From Hydrogenoanaerobacterium sp032017025 (GTDB taxonomy: Bacteria; Bacillota; Clostridia; Oscillospirales; Ruminococcaceae), in contig NZ_DALZQO010000004.1 of NCBI RefSeq assembly GCF_032017025.1, positions 1 through 64,000 on the forward strand: a stretch of DNA of 64,000 bases. Direction: 5' to 3'. Both the position numbers and the translations under genes were made by a program. The notes beneath the pieces were generated by a model. It saw only the letters and a program-made list of their open reading frames with translations. It was not told the origin of the DNA and made no database searches. Of this stretch, positions 52,044 through 60,343 are shown piece by piece (positions within the stretch are counted from its first letter, which is position 1; every line of letters begins with the position of its first letter).

Positions 52044-52154
52044 TTAAATTCTCCTTCACAGTTTAATCGCATAGAAACAGTCTACACATAACACGATAAT
52101 ATTACCATATAATTCGACAAAATTATACCTTATATTTGTAAACTTTCATAAATT

Positions 52155-52185
52155 AAAAAGACCTGCAGCATCTGCAGATCTTTTT
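52155..52185 (-). terminator. thioesterase gene terminator
   Basis: AAAAAGA-CTGCAG and CTGCAG-TCTTTTT pair around CAT, 8 bases after the thioesterase stop. Confidence 0.85.
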
Positions 52186-52192
52186 ATAATTG

Positions 52193-52579
52193 CTATTTCA
52201 TTTTTGTAGCAGCTCTTTGCTCGAAACGCTCTTTGTCTACGATGAACCGGGTATGTGTTCCCTCTCCGATAATACCGGCCTCATCAAACGCTGAAACTGC
52301 AAGATCAATTTTTTTACCATCAACCGCGACTATTTTGGCAGTAGCAGAAACCTTCATGCCAATTGGAGTAGCCGCCACATGGCTTGTTGAAATGGATGCG
52401 CCAACCGAGGTTTGACCCTCCTCTAAAAATGGTTTCAGACACTGCACCGCGGCACCCTCCATCAACGCAATCATCATGGGGGTAGCGAATACATTTACAT
52501 CTCCGCTGCCAACGTTTGCTGCAATTTTATCCTCGGTCACCAACCATTCCAGCGTATATTCAGCATTTATCATATCCAT
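52193..52579 (-). CDS. hotdog-fold thioesterase, FlK-like
   Basis: A 128-residue hotdog-fold protein of the fluoroacetyl-CoA thioesterase (FlK)-like family. Family residues are ATPMMIALMEGAA (catalytic Thr/Glu region, about 32-44), GQTSVGASISTSHVAATPIG (His at about 66) and IGEGTHTRFIV. FlK hydrolyses fluoroacetyl-CoA; in anaerobes these proteins more likely clear small acyl-CoAs, and the natural substrate is unknown. The ATG at 52579 has a perfect AGGAGG 9 bases upstream. It is downstream of clpC on the same strand, 65 bp away. Confidence 0.85.
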   Translation of the reverse strand: MDMINAEYTLEWLVTEDKIAANVGSGDVNVFATPMMIALMEGAAVQCLKPFLEEGQTSVGASISTSHVAATPIGMKVSATAKIVAVDGKKIDLAVSAFDEAGIIGEGTHTRFIVDKERFEQRAATKMK

Positions 52580-52643
52580 ATCTTGTAACCTCCTGTATTG
52601 ATATCATATCTGATTATACAGGTAAAGGTTTGATAAATCAATG

Positions 52644-55112
52644 TCAATCCGCGGCAACTTTGCATTCTTCTTTACAAAAAACAATTTTGGTATCGTAGTC
52701 GCAAAGCAATTCATCACCCTCGCAAATTTTTCCGCTTAGAATCTCTTCCGCAAGAAGATCCTCCACCATGCTTTGAACCGCACGCTTGAGTGGCCGGGCA
52801 CCGTATTTGCTGTCGAAGCCAACCTGAACCAGATGATGCAAAAGATTATCGGAAAACCGGATGCCGATGCCACGTTTTTCCAAACGCTTTTTTACTATTT
52901 CAAGCAGATTGACCGCAATTTTTTCGATTTCCTGCTGTGTTAAGCGGTGGAATACAATTATTTCATCAATACGATTCAAAAACTCGGGGCGAAACGCCTT
53001 TTTGAGCTCTGACATTACCTGTGTTTTGATGGACGAATCGCTTGGAATGCGGGAATCCTGGCTGAAACCGAGCATTTGTTTTTCCGTGATGAGCTGTGCA
53101 CCGATGTTCGAAGTCATGATGATGACGCAGTTTTTGAAGTTCACCGTTCTGCCCTGTGCATCATTTAATATTCCATCATCAAGAATTTGCAGCATGATAT
53201 TGAACACATCATAATGTGCTTTTTCAATCTCATCGAACAGCAGCACCGAATAAGGCTTGCGCCGTACTTTTTCGGTAAGCTGTCCCCCATCGTCGTAGCC
53301 GATATACCCCGGCGGAGAACCAATTAGGCGCGATACCGTATGTTTTTCCATAAACTCAGACATATCCACCCGAATCATAGAGCGCTCATCTGCAAACAGC
53401 GCTTCCGAAAGTGCCTTGCAAAGCTCGGTTTTGCCCACACCGGTAGGCCCCAGAAAAAGAAAAGAACCGATGGGGCGATTTGGGTCACCGAGCCCTACCC
53501 TGTTTCTTCGAATGGCGCGTGAAATCGATTCGACTGCTTCATTTTGTCCAATCACACGCTGGTGCAAGCGCTGCTCTAACTGCAGCAGTCGTTCTGACTG
53601 TTCCTCGGTAACACGGCTGACGTTGATTCCTGTTTGAAAAGCGACAACCTCGGCAACATCCTCCGCATCGACCTTATCCAGTATTCCACTGCCGACAAGT
53701 GTGTTTTCCTGTGGAAGCTTTTCTTTAAGCTTCATCTCACAATCGCGTAGTTTAGCCGCACGTTCAAAGTCCTGCGCTAAAATAGCATCTTCTTTTTGGC
53801 GGGAAAGTACGAGCAGCTGATTTTCCATATCCGCAGTACGCTCCGGCCGTGTGAATGCATTCAGCTTTACAAGTGAGGAGGACTCATCTAAAAGATCAAT
53901 TGCCTTGTCGGGCAAAAATTTTTCGGTAAGATACCGCACGGAATAATTGACCGCAGCGTTGATTGCTTCATCTGTAATTTTAATGCGGTGATGATCTTCA
54001 TATTTGCCCCTAAGGCCCTGCAAAATGCTGATAGTGTCTTCTGGGGTGGGCTCGGGAACCATAACACTTTGGAATCGTCTTGCAAGGGCACTGTCTTTTT
54101 CAATGTGGCGACGATATTCCTCTATCGTAGTCGCACCGATTACTTGGAGCTCTCCCCTTGCCAGCTGTGGCTTTAATATGTTTGCTGCATCAATTGCGCC
54201 TTCAGCAGAACCTGCACCGATGATGGTGTGCAGTTCATCGATAAACAGCACTACATTACCGGCTTCATTCACTTCGTTGAGGCAGCTTCGAAGGCGTTCT
54301 TCAAATTCACCCCGAAACTTGGTGCCTGCAATCATGCTGGTAAGATCAATGGAAATCACTCTTTTTCCTAAGAGGCTTTCGGGAACATCGCCTTTGATAA
54401 CCCTCTGTGCCAAGCCCTCTACAATAGCGGTTTTCCCCACACCTGCTTCCCCGATGAGACAAGGGTTGTTCTTTGTACGGCGGGTAAGGATTTGAATCAT
54501 GCGCAGCACCTCTTTTTCTCTGCCAATCAGAGGATCAAGTGTATTATCACGCGCTGCCTGTGTCAAATCTTTGCTAAACTTATCCAAGTTTTGAGTTTTG
54601 GCATTTGGCGCTTTTCCGTTTTTCGCCGGGGGCCTACGAGCTGCTTTCCAATAGATGGAATCTGCTATTTCGCTGCCAATTCCTTCAATTACTTCTTTAT
54701 AGGCGGAATCACAGTCGTAACCCAGACTGGATAGAAACCGCACTGCATAGCAATCAGGCTCTTTGAGCACCGCCATGAGAATGTGTTCGGTGCCAACAAT
54801 AGATTGTGACAGGATTTTTGCTTCACTGGAAGCCATCTCTAAAATGTGCTTGCACCGCGGGGTAAAATCGCTTGGTGTAAGATTGGATTTAATACCCTTG
54901 CCAACCGCTTGAATCAGCTTAGTTTTTACAATCTCTTCCGTAATGCCCCGCTTGGCGAGCACTGTATATGCTACGCCGCTGCCCTCTTTAAGCAGACCAA
55001 GCAACAAATGCTCGCTGCCGATGTAGGTGTGCCCAAGTGACGCGGCCTGTAGCAGCGCCAGATTAACCGCATTATTTGCCTTTGGTGTAAAGTTATTAAA
55101 CTTAAAGCTCAT
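52644..55112 (-). CDS. clpC: ATP-dependent Clp protease ATP-binding subunit ClpC
   Basis: An 822-residue Hsp100 unfoldase. Two Clp N-repeats (about 1-145: ALLQAASLGHTYIGSEHLLLGLL and EILSQSIVGTEHILMAVL-like) precede AAA-1 with Walker A GEAGVGKT (about 222-229) and Walker B FIDELHT. A short M-domain with a UVR-type helix (RQKEDAILAQDFERAAKLRD, about 440-460) marks it as ClpC rather than ClpB. AAA-2 has GPTGVGKTE (about 555-563), Walker B LLFDEIEKA and the C-terminal AAA D2 small domain with GARPLKRAVQ. It delivers substrates to ClpP. There is no ctsR-mcsA-mcsB upstream, unlike Bacillus; the promoter lies in the divergent region 55113-55327. Confidence 0.95.
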   Translation of the reverse strand: MSFKFNNFTPKANNAVNLALLQAASLGHTYIGSEHLLLGLLKEGSGVAYTVLAKRGITEEIVKTKLIQAVGKGIKSNLTPSDFTPRCKHILEMASSEAKILSQSIVGTEHILMAVLKEPDCYAVRFLSSLGYDCDSAYKEVIEGIGSEIADSIYWKAARRPPAKNGKAPNAKTQNLDKFSKDLTQAARDNTLDPLIGREKEVLRMIQILTRRTKNNPCLIGEAGVGKTAIVEGLAQRVIKGDVPESLLGKRVISIDLTSMIAGTKFRGEFEERLRSCLNEVNEAGNVVLFIDELHTIIGAGSAEGAIDAANILKPQLARGELQVIGATTIEEYRRHIEKDSALARRFQSVMVPEPTPEDTISILQGLRGKYEDHHRIKITDEAINAAVNYSVRYLTEKFLPDKAIDLLDESSSLVKLNAFTRPERTADMENQLLVLSRQKEDAILAQDFERAAKLRDCEMKLKEKLPQENTLVGSGILDKVDAEDVAEVVAFQTGINVSRVTEEQSERLLQLEQRLHQRVIGQNEAVESISRAIRRNRVGLGDPNRPIGSFLFLGPTGVGKTELCKALSEALFADERSMIRVDMSEFMEKHTVSRLIGSPPGYIGYDDGGQLTEKVRRKPYSVLLFDEIEKAHYDVFNIMLQILDDGILNDAQGRTVNFKNCVIIMTSNIGAQLITEKQMLGFSQDSRIPSDSSIKTQVMSELKKAFRPEFLNRIDEIIVFHRLTQQEIEKIAVNLLEIVKKRLEKRGIGIRFSDNLLHHLVQVGFDSKYGARPLKRAVQSMVEDLLAEEILSGKICEGDELLCDYDTKIVFCKEECKVAAD

Positions 55113-55268
55113 GTTCTTCCCCCTGCTTGCTCTGTTTTCGCCAAATTCAAAGCAACGATTGTTGCCTGTAAAAATACCACTACTCTATACATATGCTGCC
55201 TCTTTTAATATTTACCTATTTAAGTGCTTTATTCCAGAATATTAAGCGAAGATTTTTAAGCTGTTGTA

Positions 55269-55296
55269 ACACCTTTTTTACAGCTGGCATAGTATG
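55269..55296 (+). promoter_or_regulatory. possible sigma-K-like promoter of the cysteine-rich gene
   Basis: AC (55269-55270), a 17-base spacer and CATAGTATG (55288-55296) resemble the sporulation sigma-K pattern AC-N16/17-CATAnnnTA. The match is incomplete; a sigma-A promoter is not obvious. Treat as a hint only. Confidence 0.25.
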
Positions 55297-55327
55297 TGAT
55301 GAAATCAAATTTAGGAGGAATTTTCTT

Positions 55328-55525
55328 ATGTCAAACGGTTTCTTTGGTAACAATAGCTGCTGCTGGATACTTATTCTTATCGTAATCTTCTTCTGCTGCT
55401 GCGGCAATNNNNNNNNNNACAATGACTGCGGTTGCGGCAACAACTGTGGCGGTTGCGGCGGTGGCTGCGGCTGCGGTGGTGGCTGTGGCGGTTGCAACAA
55501 CAACTGTGGCAATGATTGCTGCTGA
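55328..55525 (+). CDS. small Cys/Gly-rich membrane protein (interrupted by assembly gap)
   Basis: About 65 residues, with a strong TAGGAGGA site and ATG at 55328. The chain starts MSNGFFGNNSCC, has a hydrophobic segment WILILIVIFF and CCC, then the gap, then a tail of Gly-Cys and Asn-Cys repeats ending NDCC. Of about 33 visible tail residues, roughly a third are Cys. Such proteins are often spore-coat or spore-surface components; membrane-plus-Cys-rich design also fits metal binding. Ten N at 55409-55418 interrupt it. The reading frame on both sides agrees if the gap length is 10 or differs from it by a multiple of three. No named family is certain. Confidence 0.75.
   Translation: MSNGFFGNNSCCWILILIVIFFCCCGNXXXXNDCGCGNNCGGCGGGCGCGGGCGGCNNNCGNDCC
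55409..55418. other. assembly gap (10 N)
   Basis: Ten undetermined bases inside the Cys/Gly-rich coding sequence, next to GC-rich short repeats (GGC/TGC/GGT triplets). The repeats are the likely cause, and the true length is unknown. Confidence 0.99.
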
Positions 55526-55565
55526 TCCTAACTTAGATGCTACGACTAATGGATAAGTGACGAGC

Positions 55566-55611
55566 AAAAAAAAGAAAACCGGAGGGCAATCGCCCTTCGG
55601 TTTTCTTTTTC
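55566..55611. terminator. bidirectional terminator
   Basis: AAAAGAAAACCG-AGGGC and GCCCT-CGGTTTTCTTTT pair over about 18 bp around AATC, between the Cys/Gly-rich gene and the convergent 192-residue gene. Confidence 0.9.
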
Positions 55612-55622
55612 TACAGTAAGCG

Positions 55623-56201
55623 CTATTTTATAAATTTTGCATTTTGCAGCTCTTTGCTGCAAATATGAAAATAGGTGTTATAAAGGTCGTCACCAAGCCT
55701 TACCACCGCTGCATCCTGCTCCATATCACAGCCATCTGCAAAAGCGTTGCCAATGCAGGATTGCGACATTTTTTCGTCCCTGCTACACAACAGGTAAAGG
55801 GAAAATGCACCGCTTTCTACAATTGTCTGGTAGCTCTCAGGAGATTTTTCGCGAACCTGCTCATGAAAATAATTAAGGGCAGTCTGCGCCGTCACCGAAT
55901 TGGGGCAACCATGCTCCAGCACCTTATCCACGATAAAGGCAAACAGCACCTGTGCATTGCTTTTGACAATTTCATTGGCAGCATATTTTTTACAGCAGTG
56001 TGCCGCAAGAATATCATCTGTTGTAAAAAGTAATTCGGAAAGACGCTTGCCGAGTGTATATGCTTTTTCAATGTTGCCGTTTTGTTTTTGCTCATTAAAT
56101 TCCATTGCGGCAAGTTCGCCATCATCGAGTGCTTTTTCATTGACAACTCCTGCAATTTTAATATCACTATCCTCAAACAGTTTATTTTGATCGTTCAACA
56201 C
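55623..56201 (-). CDS. uncharacterised 192-residue protein
   Basis: A soluble, helix-rich acidic protein with scattered Cys (AAHCCKKYA, LLCSRD, FHICSKE). I do not recognise the family. The start is a GTG at 56201 with GAAGGGG 8 bases upstream; a TTG codon follows immediately. It lies 25 bp behind the TSCPD gene on the same strand and ends at the terminator 55566-55611. Confidence 0.75.
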   Translation of the reverse strand: MLNDQNKLFEDSDIKIAGVVNEKALDDGELAAMEFNEQKQNGNIEKAYTLGKRLSELLFTTDDILAAHCCKKYAANEIVKSNAQVLFAFIVDKVLEHGCPNSVTAQTALNYFHEQVREKSPESYQTIVESGAFSLYLLCSRDEKMSQSCIGNAFADGCDMEQDAAVVRLGDDLYNTYFHICSKELQNAKFIK

Positions 56202-56226
56202 TGCAAACCCCTTCCTCTATTTAAAC

Positions 56227-56475
56227 TTATTTTTGCTTGATTGCTTCCAGCGCACAGGCAAGCTGATCGGGACAGGATGTTGCTTTCATTCCACAGCAAA
56301 TTCCTTTGAGCAGCACAATCACTTCATCGACGGGTCTGCCCTGAACGAGAGCTGAAACTCCTTTTGCATTGCCTGCACATCCACCTAAAAATTCCACTGA
56401 TTTAATTATATTATCTTCCACATCCAGCTTAATGAGCTGACTGCACACTCCCTTTGGTCTGTATGTACTAATCAT
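56227..56475 (-). CDS. TSCPD domain protein (TIGR03905-like)
   Basis: An 82-residue protein with the family pattern YRPKGVCSQLI, EFLGGCAGNAKGV, LLKGICCGMKATSCPDQLACALE. The TSCPD motif with paired Cys is also found at the C terminus of class II ribonucleotide reductases, where it binds zinc; the stand-alone form is unassigned. ATG 56475 has GAAAGG 9 bases upstream; a TTG at 56478 is one codon longer. It lies between malic enzyme and the 192-residue protein. Confidence 0.88.
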   Translation of the reverse strand: MISTYRPKGVCSQLIKLDVEDNIIKSVEFLGGCAGNAKGVSALVQGRPVDEVIVLLKGICCGMKATSCPDQLACALEAIKQK

Positions 56476-56498
56476 CAATAACTACCTTTCTATATCCT

Positions 56499-57680
56499 TT
56501 ATATTCTCGCAATGCCTTCTTTCACTGCCTGTTCCGCCACGGCCTGTGCAACACCGGCTGCTGTTTTGGGGTCGAGCGGATCGGGTAAAATAAATTCTGC
56601 ATTCAGCTTATCATCGGGTACCATAGCGGCAATGGCATATGCCGCAGCAACCTTCATACCCTCGGTAATGTCGCGCGCACGAACCTGTAATGCACCTTTG
56701 AATATTCCAGGGAACGCAAGCACATTGTTGATCTGATTGGGAAAATCGGAACGGCCGGTACCCACTACCGCCGCCCCGCCGCGTTTTGCCTCGTCCGGCA
56801 TAATTTCAGGGGTGGGGTTTGCCAAGGCAAACACAATGCCGTTATTCATAGATGCAACCATATCGGCCGTAAGTAAACCGCCTCGCGACACACCAATGAA
56901 AACATCGGCATTGGCAACGATATCCTTTAAGGCACCCTGTTCCCCATTTTGATTAGTAATTTGTGACATTTCATTTTGTGCGGCATTTAGCCATGGGGCA
57001 CCATTAAAGATGGCACCCTCTTTATCGCACATAACTACCTCGCCAAGATTTAATTGAATGAGCAGCTTTGCAATTGCAATACCGGCAGCACCTGCACCGT
57101 TTACAACAATTTTAATCTTCCCTATTTTTTTGCCTGTTACTTTAACCGCATTGATTAAAGCCGCTGCAACTACGATTGCGGTGCCGTGCTGATCATCGTG
57201 AAAAACGGGAATGTCACAGCGTTTCTTGAGTTTAGCCTCAACCTCAAAACAGCGGGGAGCAGCAATGTCCTCCAAATTGATGCCGCCAAAGCTTTTTGAA
57301 ATGTTGGCAATTGTTTCTACAATTGTATCTACATCCTTGCTGTCTACGCAAATTGGGAATGCGTCAACGTCGGCAAATGCCTTAAATAATGCACATTTCC
57401 CCTCCATTACTGGCATTGCTGCAGAAGGGCCGATATCACCTAGGCCAAGCACCGCAGAACCATCCGTGATAACAGCCACAAGATTGTTTTTTCGGGTTAG
57501 TTCATATGCTTTTGTTTCATCCTGCGCAATTACAAGGCATGGCTCTGCTACGCCCGGGGTATATGCAAGAGAGAGATCCTCGCGCGAACGAATTGGCGCG
57601 CGGGAAATTACCTCAATTTTTCCGTTCCATTCATAATGCTTTTGCAGTGCTGCTTTTTTTACGTCCATGCTTAATTCCAT
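56499..57680 (-). CDS. NAD(P)-dependent malic enzyme
   Basis: A 393-residue short bacterial malic enzyme: oxidative decarboxylation of malate to pyruvate with NAD(P) and Mg/Mn. Motifs: SLAYTPGVAEPC (about 35-46), NLVAVITDGSAVLGLGDIG, EGKCALFKAFADVDAFPICVD, EDIAAPRCFEVE, HDDQHGTAIV (metal-binding Asp, about 160-169) and the NAD(P)-binding VVNGAGAAGIAIAKLL (about 190-205). The length matches the MaeA/MaeB core without the phosphotransacetylase tail. The start at 57680 has AGGAG only 2 bases before the ATG; ATG 57668 is a possible alternative at 14 bases. It is probably co-transcribed with the TSCPD gene (24 bp). Confidence 0.94.
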   Translation of the reverse strand: MELSMDVKKAALQKHYEWNGKIEVISRAPIRSREDLSLAYTPGVAEPCLVIAQDETKAYELTRKNNLVAVITDGSAVLGLGDIGPSAAMPVMEGKCALFKAFADVDAFPICVDSKDVDTIVETIANISKSFGGINLEDIAAPRCFEVEAKLKKRCDIPVFHDDQHGTAIVVAAALINAVKVTGKKIGKIKIVVNGAGAAGIAIAKLLIQLNLGEVVMCDKEGAIFNGAPWLNAAQNEMSQITNQNGEQGALKDIVANADVFIGVSRGGLLTADMVASMNNGIVFALANPTPEIMPDEAKRGGAAVVGTGRSDFPNQINNVLAFPGIFKGALQVRARDITEGMKVAAAYAIAAMVPDDKLNAEFILPDPLDPKTAAGVAQAVAEQAVKEGIARI

Positions 57681-57708
57681 CGCTCCTATTTATTTGCAGA
57701 CCGATTGC

Positions 57709-58545
57709 CTAAACGCTCTGCTTTTTTTGCTTAAATATTTGGTTCAGGGTTTCATGCGGCGTTACACAGGTTGCAAGCGGGCTGTAGCTCTTCGTATAAA
57801 AGCCGTGAAAATCGGTTCCTCCAAACTTGAGTACACCGTATCGGTCAGCCAACTGTTCGAGCTTTTTCGTGTCTTCCTCGGTGTTTCTGGGATGATACAC
57901 CTCGATACCGTCAAGTATTTCTTTTTCAAGCAGCTCATTGAGCAACTCTAAAGAATCGTATTCATGCGGATGTGCAAGCACGGCGATACCGCCTGCAAGG
58001 TGGATGAGATCCAAAACCTCATAGGTATCCGGATATTCGACATCAACACAAATTAAGCCTTTTTCGCTGTCGAACAACTGGGTAAACACGTCGCCGAAAA
58101 TACGGTCGGTGTAACCGAGATCCATAAGTGCATTCATAATATGCTGCTTATAAATAGATTTGCTGCCTGCATAATAGCGTGCTACAAAATCAGCAGTGAT
58201 GGGATAAAACCGTGAAACACGCTTTATCATTTCAAGCCCGGCTTTGGTGCGCCCATCCAAAATCTTGTTACACAAACCCTCTAACCGGTCGGGCTTTTGG
58301 GGCAGGTAGCACAGAATATGCACCTTACGCCCCCGCTGGTTATCGATGCAGGAAAACTCTACACCCGGTATCACATTAATGCCGTAGCGTTTGCCTAAAA
58401 CCACTGCACGTGTAATCCCTGCCATGGTGTCATGATCGGTGATGGAAACAAAATCCAGCCCTGCACGTTTTGCAAAGTAGATAACATCCTCCAGCCCCAT
58501 AGAACCATCGGACAACTTTGTGTGGCAATGTAAATCGCCTATCAT
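57709..58545 (-). CDS. PHP domain phosphoesterase (TrpH/YciV-like)
   Basis: A 278-residue polymerase-and-histidinol-phosphatase domain enzyme with the metal-binding DLHCHTKLSDGS (about 4-15), SITDHDTMAG (about 34-43), IPGVEFSC (about 61-68), GIAVLAHPHEY (about 187-197) and C-terminal FGGTDFHGFY (about 249-258). E. coli YciV (RnmA/TrpH) removes nucleotides from 5' ends of short RNA and 3',5'-bisphosphates, a role that may apply here by analogy. ATG with AGGGGTG 8 bases upstream. It lies upstream of malic enzyme on the same strand. Confidence 0.9.
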   Translation of the reverse strand: MIGDLHCHTKLSDGSMGLEDVIYFAKRAGLDFVSITDHDTMAGITRAVVLGKRYGINVIPGVEFSCIDNQRGRKVHILCYLPQKPDRLEGLCNKILDGRTKAGLEMIKRVSRFYPITADFVARYYAGSKSIYKQHIMNALMDLGYTDRIFGDVFTQLFDSEKGLICVDVEYPDTYEVLDLIHLAGGIAVLAHPHEYDSLELLNELLEKEILDGIEVYHPRNTEEDTKKLEQLADRYGVLKFGGTDFHGFYTKSYSPLATCVTPHETLNQIFKQKKQSV

Positions 58546-58756
58546 GGTACTACACCCCTATTCTGTTTGACTTCTGACACAGGGCCGTTCTTGCGCCTTG
58601 GGCTGCAACGCGCAATTTTTCCCTTCCATTATACAACGTCTTAATATCTATATGCAACTAAAAATGTAGGAAGAACCTATGCAGGCAGGTTGTACGCAAA
58701 CTTTGGCGTACCTCTTCCAACCAAATAAAATGTCCTTAAAAAGACGAAAACAGAAC

Positions 58757-58787
58757 AAAAAGGGACGGAAAAATTTCCGTCCCTTTG
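58757..58787 (-). terminator. tyrS terminator
   Basis: AAAAGGGACGGAA and TTCCGTCCCTTT form a perfect stem just beyond the tyrS stop, T-run on minus. Confidence 0.88.
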
Positions 58788-58789
58788 CA

Positions 58790-60007
58790 TTATAGCGTCA
58801 CTTTATGAAACACTTTTTTGCCTTTTTTAATGATTTTATGGTTTGCATCAAACTCAGATACAGGAAATGTTATCATTGGATCGGAAACTTTTACATCATC
58901 AATCGAAATACCACCCTGCTGTACCAAGCGGCGCGCCTCTGCTTTGGAGGGGGCAAGACCGGTTTTCACAAGGAGATCCAGCATATTGATGCTGCCATCG
59001 GTAAAATCGTCTGTAGAAAGCTGTGTGGTGGGCATGTTCTCACTGTGTGCACCGGTACCGAATACAGCCCGAGCTGCTTCCAGTGCTTTGTCTGCATCTT
59101 CTTTGCTGTGAACCATCTTTGTCAGCTCGTAAGCAAGCAGTTCTTTTGCTTTGTTCAGTTCACTGCCCTGCCAGCTCTCCATTGCCTCAATTTCTTCAAT
59201 GGGTACAAAAGTGAGCAGCTTTAAGCAGTTGATAACATCACCGTCATCGACATTTCTCCAGTATTGGAAGAAGTCGTACGGGGTGGTTTTTTCGGGGTTG
59301 AGCCAGATTGCACCGTTCTCGGTTTTACCCATTTTTTTGCCTTCTTTGGTGGTGAGCAAGGTAAAGGTCATACCGCACACCTCTGCCTGCTCTTTACGGC
59401 GAACAAGGTCAACACCGCCGAGAATATTGCTCCACTGGTCGTCTCCGCCAAGCTCCATACGGCAATTATGGGTTCTGTACAGGTGCAGAAAGTCGTAGCT
59501 TTGCATGATCATGTAGTTAAACTCAATAAATGACAGACCCACTGCAAGGCGGGATTTAAAGCATTCTGCGGTAAGCATTTTGTTCACCGAGAAGCAAGCA
59601 CCCACATCGCGCAGCATTTCAAGGTATTTTAGCTCACACAGCCAGTCGCCGTTTTGCTCCACAATGGCATTGTCCATATCCACAAACTTAGACATCTGCT
59701 GCACAAAGCAATCTGCATTGTAGTCGATCTGTTCTTTGGTAAGCATGGGGCGCATATCGGTTTTGCCGGTAGGGTCGCCAACCATGGTAGTACCGGTACC
59801 CAAAAGCAGAATGGGCGTATGCCCGGCACGCTGCATATGCTGAATAACGATCAGCTGCAAAAAATGCCCCACATGCAGGCTGTCTGCCGTTGCATCAAAA
59901 CCGATGTAAAAGGTTGTTTTTTCATTCTCCAGCATATCTTTAATTTTGTCTTCATGTGTCATTTGCGCAATTAGGCCACGGCGTTTTAGTTCTTCGAATA
60001 CGGTCAT
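58790..60007 (-). CDS. tyrS: tyrosyl-tRNA synthetase
   Basis: Class I synthetase charging tRNA-Tyr; 405 residues. It has FYIGFDATADSLHVGHFLQ (HIGH motif as HVGH, about 33-51), the Tyr-pocket QSYDFLHL, GGDDQWSNI, the KMSKS-like loop GKKMGKTENGAIW (about 232-244) and an S4 RNA-binding domain at the end (KTGLAPSKAEARRLVQQGGISIDD, about 345-368). The KFGKT- versus KMGKT-type loop and 405-residue length fit the TyrS2/TyrZ-like form. It is regulated by the Tyr T-box immediately upstream. ATG with AAAGGAG upstream. Confidence 0.96.
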   Translation of the reverse strand: MTVFEELKRRGLIAQMTHEDKIKDMLENEKTTFYIGFDATADSLHVGHFLQLIVIQHMQRAGHTPILLLGTGTTMVGDPTGKTDMRPMLTKEQIDYNADCFVQQMSKFVDMDNAIVEQNGDWLCELKYLEMLRDVGACFSVNKMLTAECFKSRLAVGLSFIEFNYMIMQSYDFLHLYRTHNCRMELGGDDQWSNILGGVDLVRRKEQAEVCGMTFTLLTTKEGKKMGKTENGAIWLNPEKTTPYDFFQYWRNVDDGDVINCLKLLTFVPIEEIEAMESWQGSELNKAKELLAYELTKMVHSKEDADKALEAARAVFGTGAHSENMPTTQLSTDDFTDGSINMLDLLVKTGLAPSKAEARRLVQQGGISIDDVKVSDPMITFPVSEFDANHKIIKKGKKVFHKVTL

Positions 60008-60049
60008 TGATCTTTCTCCTTTAAATTTGTATATTGCTGCGGATATAAA

Positions 60050-60310
60050 GAAAAGCCCTCTATCCGCATACTGCAGATAGAGGGCGTCGTAAACGCTGTA
60101 CCACCTCTAATTCGTTATGACCTCACGACCATAACCTCATCAGGTACTATCATACCTTAACGCTGTAACGGGCGCCCCCGACAAAAACTACTGCTCATTC
60201 GCCTTTGCAGCTCCGAGATGTATTCACCGCACCGCTCATGCTTTTTTGCACCAACCAAAAGCTCTCTGTAATGAACCTGCACGGCTACTCGTTCTCTTCA
60301 TAGCCATTAC
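60050..60310 (-). promoter_or_regulatory. T-box riboswitch, tyrosine specifier UAC
   Basis: On the minus strand, stem I contains GAA-UAC-AUC with the specifier UAC at 60220-60222. The distal CAGAGAGCUUUUGGUUGGUG (about 60255-60274) is the AG-bulge/GGUUGGUG element. The T-box AGAGGUGGUACAGCG is at 60094-60108, with ACAGCG instead of the usual ACCGCG. Antiterminator pairing AGG-GCG / CGC-CCU is possible. The competing terminator stem GCCCTCTAT/ATAGAGGGC is at 60055-60085 with a U-rich tail. Uncharged tRNA-Tyr should permit tyrS transcription. Confidence 0.93.
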
Positions 60311-60314
60311 TGGG

Positions 60315-60343
60315 ACTATATCACATTAAAAAATATTTGTCAA
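60315..60343 (-). promoter_or_regulatory. promoter of the tyrS T-box
   Basis: On the minus strand TTGACA, a 17-base spacer and TATAGT. The -35 (60338-60343) overlaps the recN stop codon. Confidence 0.85.
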
